A stretch of 29,348 nucleotides of DNA, taken from the NCBI GenBank assembly GCA_964513415.1, contig CAZEMX010000018.1, forward strand, positions 1-29,348. Direction: 5' to 3'. A program made the translations under genes and the position numbers. The first letter of the stretch is position 1, and each line of letters starts with the position of its first letter. Of this stretch, positions 25,001 through 29,348 are shown piece by piece. The notes below the pieces were generated by a model. That model saw nothing but the letters and a program-made list of their open reading frames with translations, had not been told where the DNA came from and did no database searches. This DNA comes from Methanomethylicus sp964513415. Lineage in GTDB: Archaea; Thermoproteota; Methanomethylicia; Methanomethylicales; Methanomethylicaceae.

Positions 25001-25248
25001 GAGATTTGGAAACTGTTCAGAAGATTGGTGCGGAAATGGCTGAATTTCAATTGAATAATCCCGACAAAGGTACATTCGATCCTGATAGAATCCTAAAACA
25101 ACGACTCAAACGTACAGAAACAGCGGTTTTATCTGGCACTGGAGTTATGACGGATTCAAGGGATATGGGCAGACTGCTCCAGATGCTTCAAGGTAATACG
25201 ACGACTAATTTAAGAGAGAGGTTGAGCGATGAGTTGCGGGTGCGCTGA
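19012..25248 (+). CDS. Giant internal virion protein with zinc metallopeptidase motif
   Basis: The 2078-residue product starts at GTG 19012 with AGGAGAG upstream. The N-terminal region has glycine- and alanine-rich hydrophobic segments (PGTLAGGVAGGLIRSALP). Residues about 403-436 (MGRVDLVEEAKNLNIQYKG, then ERLRDNIQIAR) look like a SAP/HeH-type helix-loop-helix. Residues 350-820 are long charged helices. HEAVH at 944-948 (21841-21855), inside ATFVALHEAVHRGL and followed by ATEEVLADMA (E993/E994), matches the zinc-peptidase HExxH with a possible third ligand. The C-terminal region contains FTGFMQFNMQM and a hydrophobic stretch (GLTATVILMAGAMGLPG), as in large PLxRFG-like polyvalent phage proteins. 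The likely role is ejection with the DNA and cleavage or shielding of an envelope or host target. It overlaps the next gene by 20 nt. Confidence 0.75.
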   Translation: MALNDANRKYLDSLKSGGGSSFVSDLPKFANIGARQFVGSLGAIPEGIGAATGRPQTMQAGQAFRQKQENIIQQDIVPTLSKEGKRVFSSGIEDVFKGDVGVGKFVLGKSAQFAPGTLAGGVAGGLIRSALPAVSRGVAFGAGEALVTAPSGASRQASEIDAASSQKLLETSKTYQAAYAQHADKPEAVRDAIARASTKAQALPTGGVSSAMATIAGSVLAGRLSKGAAGGVFGDGAEKAVGIISGAAKGARREAVQEAAQSFFESIAGDVTTSKFTDSSAAKLDNLLKNAALSSAEGALIGSSLGASIGAVQGRLNKMSADKLQKAEESVSTVQDIEKKLQTEAAKPADVPASPGAQEDRLRSEIEVAAEKEVAIENTIQAAKNQATVDALNGNQAVRPLNEMGRVDLVEEAKNLNIQYKGVNSERLRDNIQIARDAAAGVKSPETDRFNTARELESIGATIGATVPKNLRKDIIRAFSGVDSVQDKITILEAIQEKYARSKSGAIQDTLTEYRRRLDELQTQQAPATEQAQVAPEVIQRNELEADDLTPGVAKINEETPSASTTEVAAEPAVDQEVTSAQAVEEVAAPAELQEPASEVAQQPSGFKLPEFNSVVRGFDRAKDIPIPVQTVVQEQVAQDKLPGLAISSSSLPESRPEVAGVSTAEPPVIQEGKSEFTRASKLDRPKTVEERILEAASIDDVVREVAATETAEDALTDEETKEFMQLSERHPEIVEKYLRIGAAKGWSNSKTLSAIRDAAPVREKAAAVKKLSEEEQRRRNIEAAEDSIRRGVVVNDAVDADVFLSEIDREFNKVDKEFLDEVDSVLDAYFSNSAKQAVNTKITDIPDVKASPSSDIRTKGKTVSAESIRKQLAGKLPAGSIKINVVSSIKSLPPRARKYLESKGLEGTARGVYIPGTSAATDSIYVIASNISNIQEATFVALHEAVHRGLRKVFGNKLSNAMDQVYSANAKVKQDVDARMKSGGLSKAEATEEVLADMAREGRVRNLKLWDKVVSYINNWIARVFDRPVKLTDRQVEELVAGAQSVGLEADVEVVGDRVPRKVEDIRTSLRFNDGPAQAMDRVDGLLSDAKEFVESRIPSVTGFMHKANMYFSTGSHISEFYGRILGGNLQRLMANWQSALGRTSAMVSKMNKDVSLNVKSIDTLSDNPQSQKALYQLMGESTRLGIYPNRPFEEQPWLTAKDKQAYNNLKSLYDKKGVAEVYDKLQEHTRRDFDMSYASLLRTLAFTFEAPQEIWSRLDPLKAMSEDAVDRKSFYDDIAAAEDWMSQNEGSDAANALTSMREFRAAKLRGPYFHLGRYGDFFVRYKVNDPIAVQAAMDASNQFNAFEYQAGSSIMNRFEQESQWTTQTSLLRKLQDSGAIDGLEVGKVEENLNALDSDSPSFIQSMLTRVDADTRIAEDQKRDTKELIRRIFVEMMPEVSGGKQLARRKGVPGYDADMRRSFVKKASATAYLVAHNTVRPEIMEAIKDMRFELNKLKVDTTQDVRRIALANDVFNHLKRRLDNSMQPLDTPALDRLSSLGYSMFLASSVPYILTNLLQPMQVGLPVIGGRHGFTKTLSEMFKSSKKAASILKESINKGWDDAKSWKGILDAHIAIDRADLNPGERKAMHAFIDSGNLEFTQAHGLGRIERGEAEGWNTVAKTFGAASHFSEALNRISVGLTAFNLEAEKLKNSGLTQDEITNRAITYGMQSIVNTQFNYDPENRSIAFSKKGMFGELTPLFTGFMQFNMQMLQLLSSLVTQSFSNSSVEKAEARKALAGLTATVILMAGAMGLPGVSLLGWAYGGLAGSDDDPKDFRADFISMLSGMIGNDAANILAHGAIDKATGGTFSTRLSLADIVPFSQFLSDRRDLSDKLESGALAMLGPSIGAAANIVQGAEKVIDGDLFKGMVMMMPSAFQGFVKAPDLAINGFTTLKGSSLPIKPNGWDVFLQALNITPNVKTELQRNTRSFTTIDKILDNRKSELSRKMADALEKGDLETVQKIGAEMAEFQLNNPDKGTFDPDRILKQRLKRTETAVLSGTGVMTDSRDMGRLLQMLQGNTTTNLRERLSDELRVR

Positions 25249-25822
25249 GACGGTTGATTTCTGCGTCAAGAAAGGAGAGACGTTCCAGAAACGGTTTTTC
25301 TGGAGTGATGGGACGCTTACAAGTAAAGCAATAAGTGCAATTTCACAAGCAGCTCCAATGGTTGTTACTGCTACTGGACATGGAATGGTAAATAACTGGA
25401 GAGCTGCAGTCGTGTCTGCGCGAGGTATGCTTCAAGCCAATGCGGAAGGGTATCCTCCAGGGGCGGCTGAGTGGAAAAGAGTATCTGTAATTGATGCAAA
25501 TAATGTGCAGTTTGATGAAGTCAATTCCGCCGACTTCGATGCATACACTTCGGGAGGATTTCTTGTTTATCAGAATCCGGTTAGTTTGGCAGGAGCTGTA
25601 GCGTCGTTATATATCCGAGATGCTCCTGAGACTGGCACTGTTTTAGCAACACTGACCAGTTCCCCTTCTTCTGGTTTGCTATTAGACGATACTACGAAAG
25701 CAATTACTGCTACGCTTCAAACGGCAGCGTTGACTTGGAATATCGGTTATTACGATCTGGAAGTTACGCTGACGACTGGCAGGATTGTTCAAGTCGCATA
25801 TGGTAGTATTTCTATCACTTAA
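25229..25822 (+). CDS. Tail-associated structural protein, beta-rich
   Basis: The 197-residue protein has an unusual Cys-rich start (C3, C5, C12) and then VKKGETFQKRFFWSDGT, followed by beta-strand repeats and a long Ser/Thr/Ala-rich region ending IVQVAYGSISIT. The first 20 nt overlap the giant internal protein gene, so the two are probably coupled. The pattern of a Lys/Gly/Glu/Thr-Phe start followed by a beta barrel is seen in small tail-tip or fibre-base proteins, but I cannot name the family. It precedes another tail protein by 17 nt. Confidence 0.55.
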   Translation: MSCGCAETVDFCVKKGETFQKRFFWSDGTLTSKAISAISQAAPMVVTATGHGMVNNWRAAVVSARGMLQANAEGYPPGAAEWKRVSVIDANNVQFDEVNSADFDAYTSGGFLVYQNPVSLAGAVASLYIRDAPETGTVLATLTSSPSSGLLLDDTTKAITATLQTAALTWNIGYYDLEVTLTTGRIVQVAYGSISIT

Positions 25823-25839
25823 TTAATAGGAGTTGAGTT

Positions 25840-26268
25840 ATGTCTAAAGGTAATACGTTTGAAAATGATTTTCTTAAGTTGGTGTTCAACGCAACTGCAA
25901 TTGCCAATATTGCGGATAACGCAGCAACATCGCCTCTGACTGACTTGTATGTGAGTTTACACACAGCAGATCCTGGAGAGGCAGGCGATCAAACGACTAG
26001 TGAGATTGCATATACATCGTATGCGCGAGTGGCGGTCGCTCGTACATCTGGTGGCTGGACAGTTACTGCTAACAGTGTTAGTCCTGTTGCTAACATTACG
26101 TTCCCAACAGGTACTGGCGGATCTGGAACAGCGACTCACGTAGGCATAGGAACGTTGTCATCAGGTGCTGGTAAGTTGCTTTATAAAGGCACACTAACTC
26201 CTAACATTGTTTGCGGTAATGGGATTGCGCCTGTTGTCACAACAGCGTCTACAGTAACCGAGGACTAA
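25840..26268 (+). CDS. Small tail-associated protein (LYVSLHTADP family)
   Basis: The 142-residue protein contains LYVSLHTADPGEAGDQTTSEI followed by YTSYARVAVAR and later ITFPTGTGGSGTATHVGIG. This is a signature I recognise from small phage virion proteins often annotated as tail or tail-fibre proteins. It is preceded by a good TAGGAG site. The gene is followed, with overlapping stop and start codons (TAATG), by the spanin gene. Confidence 0.6.
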   Translation: MSKGNTFENDFLKLVFNATAIANIADNAATSPLTDLYVSLHTADPGEAGDQTTSEIAYTSYARVAVARTSGGWTVTANSVSPVANITFPTGTGGSGTATHVGIGTLSSGAGKLLYKGTLTPNIVCGNGIAPVVTTASTVTED

Positions 26269-26762
26269 TGATGGGTAGTCTGGTTAGTTTCGGAATCTCG
26301 GCAATACTGATTCTTGGGTATGGGGTCGCTGCATTCAAGATAGGCGGTGCTGTAGAAGAGCGCAGCTGGCTAGCTAAAGAGCGAGTATTTACTCAGAAGG
26401 CGCTTGAGGCCAGGGATGCTGCACTGGAAGACCTTAAGCGCTTTCACGAACTTAAAGAAGAGGCTTCGGCCAGTCTTTTAAACGAAAAGAATAGACAATA
26501 TGAGATATTGGAGACTAAGTACACTGCTGTTCGCGGCAAGCCTGGTGGGTTGCGCGTCACAGCAAAAGTCTGTGATGATCGAGGAACCTCCAAGAATAAC
26601 GCTGCCGGTATCGGAATTCCCAGACTTGAGGAACCAGGAACGGTACGACTTCCTGTGCAGATTGAGGAAGATCTTTGGGGAGCAATGTACGATGCAGCTT
26701 ATGTAACTCACTTGTACACAGAGTGTAGAAGTGCATTGATTAAGAACGATTTGCTGAGGTGA
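26268..26762 (+). CDS. Inner-membrane spanin (Rz-like)
   Basis: The 164-residue product has one N-terminal membrane segment (VSFGISAILILGYGVAAF, about residues 5-22). It is followed by a charged coiled coil (KALEARDAALEDLKRFHELKE) and a periplasmic tail. This is the layout of inner-membrane spanins, which link to an outer-membrane lipoprotein and fuse the two membranes at the last step of lysis. The lipoprotein partner is nested in the +1 frame at 26500-26706, the strongest evidence for the call. The start ATG overlaps the preceding stop (TAATG); a second ATG follows immediately. The C-terminal half (residues 110-164) is longer than in many Rz proteins. Confidence 0.85.
   Translation: MMGSLVSFGISAILILGYGVAAFKIGGAVEERSWLAKERVFTQKALEARDAALEDLKRFHELKEEASASLLNEKNRQYEILETKYTAVRGKPGGLRVTAKVCDDRGTSKNNAAGIGIPRLEEPGTVRLPVQIEEDLWGAMYDAAYVTHLYTECRSALIKNDLLR
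26500..26706 (+). CDS. Outer-membrane spanin lipoprotein (Rz1-like), nested in Rz
   Basis: The 68-residue protein is encoded entirely within the inner-membrane spanin gene in the +1 frame. It has a signal peptide (MRYWRLSTLLFAASLVGC) with lipobox LVGC at Cys18. Ala at +2 does not retain it in the inner membrane, so outer-membrane sorting is expected. The mature part has a Pro-rich start (IEEPPRITLP) typical of Rz1, then a Cys-containing tail. The embedded arrangement matches the lambda Rz/Rz1 type. The ribosome site is weak. Confidence 0.88.
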   Translation: MRYWRLSTLLFAASLVGCASQQKSVMIEEPPRITLPVSEFPDLRNQERYDFLCRLRKIFGEQCTMQLM

Positions 26763-26763
26763 T

Positions 26764-27576
26764 ATGACAATAGCTTCTTTTGATGACGCTGTTCTTGGGA
26801 CATCAAGTTTTGAATATTTTCAGAAAGCAGCGTCAAGTACGTTAGCGGCAGGACGTGCGTGGACTCCTTTCTATACTGCAGGAGTTCCTGGGCCAGCGGT
26901 TGCGCCAACACCCGGAGTGGCTGGGGCTGCGTTAACTAGTTATTCAGGGCAAATAACATTCCCTGCAGCAGTGGGTGGTGAAACGATACATCTTGCCAAG
27001 TTTCATGGATTAGCTGCAGGTCAGGCTGGGTCTTTGTTGTTATGCGACCGATTGTGGCATAACAGTGGGCTATCTGTAACGTTGACAACCTCGCAGACAG
27101 TCAATTCGGCGACTTGGCCTGCGAGAGATGAGAATGAAAGTACAAATGGTGAAGGTGTTTTAGTGGCAGTGGAAGTGTCTGCTGCTATGGGTGTGGGTAC
27201 TCCGACACTTACGCTTGGGTACACGAATCAGGCGGGTACTGCGGGAAAAACGGCGAATACAGTTATTTCGCCAGTGGGCGCTAGTGCAGTGGTAGGTACG
27301 ATGCATGTATTTGCGCTTGCTGCGGGGGATACAGGGGTTAGATCAATACAGACGTATCAGTCATCTGCCACGATGACTTCTGGGACTATTCATTTAGTAG
27401 CATTTAGAATACTTGAGCAGATAGACTTACCGGCGTCAGGGGTTCCGGATGGTGTGAACCTTCTTACTGGCGGACTTAAGCGGTGTTGGGATAACACTGT
27501 ACCATTTCTGATGTTTATTCCATCTACGACTACATCGTCTCAATTAATAGGTTCTGTTGGGTTCTCTAGGAGGTAG
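26764..27576 (+). CDS. Virion structural protein, first of two tandem paralogues
   Basis: The 270-residue, Ala/Gly/Thr/Ser-rich protein is predicted to be beta-rich with no membrane segment. It shares with the next gene the blocks LLCDRLWHNSG, QTVNS, GEGVL, YTNQAGTAG, AGDTGVRS and HLVA, and both are 270 residues long, so the pair arose by duplication. The location between spanins and tail-repeat genes suggests a tail or decoration protein; no named family. The gene starts 2 nt after the spanin stop with a GAGGTGAT site. Confidence 0.65.
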   Translation: MTIASFDDAVLGTSSFEYFQKAASSTLAAGRAWTPFYTAGVPGPAVAPTPGVAGAALTSYSGQITFPAAVGGETIHLAKFHGLAAGQAGSLLLCDRLWHNSGLSVTLTTSQTVNSATWPARDENESTNGEGVLVAVEVSAAMGVGTPTLTLGYTNQAGTAGKTANTVISPVGASAVVGTMHVFALAAGDTGVRSIQTYQSSATMTSGTIHLVAFRILEQIDLPASGVPDGVNLLTGGLKRCWDNTVPFLMFIPSTTTSSQLIGSVGFSRR

Positions 27577-27578
27577 CA

Positions 27579-28391
27579 GTGACAATAACTACACTTGACG
27601 GGATCTTCGCAGGCACAGCATTACCACCTAAAGTATTCGCAAAGAGCGGAGCGTTTGGAACATCTGGTATAACTTCAGGCAGACTGGCGTCTAGCTGGTA
27701 TTTAGCAGGATACCCAGCAGCGGCATCAGCTCCTACACCTGGGCTAGCAGGAGCGGCGCTATCATCGCCTACTACTGGGCAATTAGAAATACCACCATCG
27801 TCGAACCAGACATATCTTCAGAACATGAGATTCAGGAATTCTGCTGGTGCAGGGTCTTTTGTACTTCTGTGCGATCGATTGTGGCACAACAGTGGGTTCA
27901 CAATAACATTAACTTCGGCGCAAACAGTTAACTCTGTTACATTCCCAGCAAGGGATAAAAACCAGACTACTGATGGCGAAGGAGTTTTGCTCGGCGTAGA
28001 AATAAGTACTGCCACAGGTGCAGGGACTCCAACGATAACTGTATCGTATACGAATCAGGCAGGCACTGCGGGCAGGATTGCGACTAACATACCGGCAACG
28101 ATAGCATCGCTTGTTGCAGGGGGGTTTATTCCCATAGGTCTCCAAGCAGGGGACACTGGAGTCAGGTCTGTGCAGAGTTTGACGTTGTCTGCAACATGGA
28201 CTAGCGGTACGATGCATTTAGTGGCGTACAGATTGCTAAGCTCTATGATCATAAGGAACAATTTTAGCGCTGACTCAGATATTGTGGACTCTGGATTGCT
28301 CCCAGTATACGATGGTAGTGTCCCGTTTTTCTTGGTAGGGCAGTCTACGGCAGCGCAGATGATTGGATCTGTAACATTCACACAAGGATAG
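27579..28391 (+). CDS. Virion structural protein, second of two tandem paralogues
   Basis: The 270-residue paralogue of the preceding protein starts at GTG 27579 with a strong AGGAGGT five bases upstream. The shared blocks lie in the same order, including LLCDRLWHNSG near residue 100, GEGVLLGVEIS, SYTNQAGTAG, AGDTGVRSVQ, SGTMHLVAYR and a C-terminal IGSV. The N-terminal 60 residues differ more, and its segment before the C-terminus has an NNFSADSDIV insertion. Divergent ends around a conserved core suggest a common fold with different partners or receptors. Exact function unknown. Confidence 0.65.
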   Translation: MTITTLDGIFAGTALPPKVFAKSGAFGTSGITSGRLASSWYLAGYPAAASAPTPGLAGAALSSPTTGQLEIPPSSNQTYLQNMRFRNSAGAGSFVLLCDRLWHNSGFTITLTSAQTVNSVTFPARDKNQTTDGEGVLLGVEISTATGAGTPTITVSYTNQAGTAGRIATNIPATIASLVAGGFIPIGLQAGDTGVRSVQSLTLSATWTSGTMHLVAYRLLSSMIIRNNFSADSDIVDSGLLPVYDGSVPFFLVGQSTAAQMIGSVTFTQG

Positions 28392-28394
28392 TAA

Positions 28395-29285
28395 ATGGCT
28401 CTTACAAGTAGAGGCAAGCTACTCGTAAGTCCTCAGAAGGATCTTCAGGCTACCGCAGTTACTAAAGTATCTGCAATCCGAGGCGATGCGTATCTTGCTG
28501 GGGAGATAACTAGTGTAGGGGCGTTTAGGAATTATGTATTTGGCACGGACCAGAAGGGGGTGTTTTCTTCTGTAGCGAGTGCGACTACTAATTTCACATC
28601 ACCTCCTCCGGCATCTGATGGTGTACTGAGTTCTTCTGGCGTAGCCACTGCTACATTCACAGGGGTGGCGCAGGCTCCGGCTGTTTTAGCATCCGCAGGT
28701 GTCTCTACCAATAGTTTCGCTGGGGTGGCGCAGGCTCCGGCTGTTTTAGCATCCGCAGGTGTCTCTACTAATAGTTTCGCAGGAGTATCTTCTGCTACAG
28801 GTGTCTTAGCATCCGCAGGTGTCTCCACTAATAGTTTTGCAGGGTTATCTTCTGTTACAGGTGTCTTAGCATCCGCGGGAGCATCCACCAATGGATTTGT
28901 AGGGTTGGCAACTTCTTCGGGTGCCCTCGCATCTGCAGGTGCTGCAGCTGCTACATTCCAAGCGGCGGATACTACAGGGGTTTTAAGTTCTTCTGGAACA
29001 TCGACAGCGACATTTACAGGCGTAGCGCAGGCTCCTGGAGATCTTGCGTCTGTAGGCGTTTCTACTAACAACTTTATAGGTTTGGCTACTTCGGAAGGAG
29101 TAGGCTCGTCCGCAGGAACGTCAGCTAATGCATTCGTAGGGCAGTCCATCTCAAATGCGCAGTTCGCGTCTAGTGCTGTAGCTGCAGTAACATTTGTAGG
29201 GTTTTCATTGGATGCCTCAGGAATTACGAGAGTGTATCTTGATTGCTGTGGGGATAAAGAGAATGATGTATTTGTTATTAGATAG
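28395..29285 (+). CDS. Tail protein built of 20-residue repeats
   Basis: The 296-residue protein has an N-terminal domain of about 70 residues (ALTSRGKLLVSPQKDLQAT), then about nine 20-residue repeats of the type GVAQAPAVLASAGVSTNSFA. It ends in a short domain with YLDCCGDKENDVFVIR. The repeats are rich in Ala, Ser, Gly and Thr and probably form a beta or collagen-like fibrous rod. The position next to structural paralogues and a probable fibre gene points to a fibre or shaft. The ribosome site AAGGA is six bases upstream. A Cys-Cys pair near the end may be structural. Confidence 0.65.
   Translation: MALTSRGKLLVSPQKDLQATAVTKVSAIRGDAYLAGEITSVGAFRNYVFGTDQKGVFSSVASATTNFTSPPPASDGVLSSSGVATATFTGVAQAPAVLASAGVSTNSFAGVAQAPAVLASAGVSTNSFAGVSSATGVLASAGVSTNSFAGLSSVTGVLASAGASTNGFVGLATSSGALASAGAAAATFQAADTTGVLSSSGTSTATFTGVAQAPGDLASVGVSTNNFIGLATSEGVGSSAGTSANAFVGQSISNAQFASSAVAAVTFVGFSLDASGITRVYLDCCGDKENDVFVIR
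28602..29198 (+). repeat. Tandem 60-bp coding repeats
   Basis: The period is 60 bp (20 codons), with one 57-bp unit at about 28962-29018. The units at 28662-28721 and 28722-28781 differ at only two positions; the others are progressively more diverged. The pattern suggests recent duplication at the 5' end of the array and older units downstream. The reading frame is kept throughout. Confidence 0.85.
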
Positions 29286-29293
29286 AGGGTGAT

Positions 29294-29348
29294 ATGGCAC
29301 TTACTAAATTAGGTGGAGTGATTCAATTTCCTTACAGATATCTTGCAG
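29294..29348 (+). CDS. Start of a probable tail fibre or spike gene (partial)
   Basis: An ATG with GAGGGTGAT upstream opens a reading frame that runs to the window edge with no stop (18 codons, beginning MALTKLGGVIQFP). The start resembles the N-termini of tail fibre and spike proteins, and its position at the end of the tail genes agrees. Too little is present to say more. Confidence 0.4.
   Translation, partial: MALTKLGGVIQFPYRYLA

Noticed and set aside
26764..28391. Diversity-generating retroelement variable region
   Set aside because: Similar proteins in tandem raised the idea, but no reverse transcriptase, template repeat or adenine-specific variation is visible in the window.
28532..29149. 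Minus-strand frame of 205 codons opposite the 60-bp repeats
   Set aside because: Tandem in-frame repeats of 60 bp keep any open antisense frame open as well; the plus strand has the ribosome site and consistent gene order.
28602..29198. CRISPR array
   Set aside because: The repeats abut one another with no unique spacers, are diverged and keep a reading frame through the entire run, so this is a protein repeat.

Overview
The window is the rightward late (packaging, capsid, tail, ejection and lysis) region of a tailed double-stranded DNA phage or prophage. It encodes an N4-gp56-type major capsid protein, a large portal, an adaptor-like protein, several proline-rich, coiled-coil or glycine-rich virion proteins and a 2078-residue internal virion protein. 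No tape-measure, sheath or tail-tube gene is recognised. This fits a short-tailed (podovirus-like) particle. A nested inner-membrane spanin and lipoprotein spanin pair (Rz/Rz1 type) points to a Gram-negative host. The major capsid gene prefers CGT arginine codons while the adaptor gene has none, which suggests adaptation to the host for high expression.

Layout. Positions 43-672 (minus strand) encode a KilA-N domain protein. Positions 673-862 are a divergent control region. It holds three palindromes centred exactly 26 bp apart, and one of them fills the spacer of a good leftward promoter. From 863 to the right edge every gene is on the plus strand, with tiny gaps or overlaps. The order is: zinc-ribbon protein; terminase small subunit; a 35-residue mini-ORF; terminase large subunit interrupted by an intein in its Walker A motif; portal; a small gene overlapping the portal 3' end; scaffold; a 144-nt gap; major capsid protein; a small decoration-like protein; two small head proteins; adaptor; a propeller-like tail protein; further tail proteins (one with glycine-rich beta repeats and a tail C-terminal domain); three large putative needle or ejection proteins, the largest with an HEAVH metallopeptidase motif; two small tail-associated proteins; the spanin pair; two tandem paralogous virion proteins; a protein made of 60-bp repeats; and the start of a probable tail fibre or spike.

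How it fits together. The terminase pair and portal load DNA into a shell assembled by the scaffold and capsid protein. The adaptor and tail genes close the vertex. The large internal proteins probably leave the capsid with the DNA and form or service the channel through the envelope. The spanins fuse inner and outer membranes at lysis. No integrase, replication gene, holin, endolysin, tRNA or CRISPR array is visible.

The points most worth following up are: the intein that begins with proline and carries a block F cysteine; the 40-nt repeat shared by terS and the terS-terL junction, read in the same frame as a mini-ORF; a nine-residue motif (FDxAFxxFS) at both ends of the scaffold and near the end of a capsid-adjacent protein; and the operator array at the divergent promoter.
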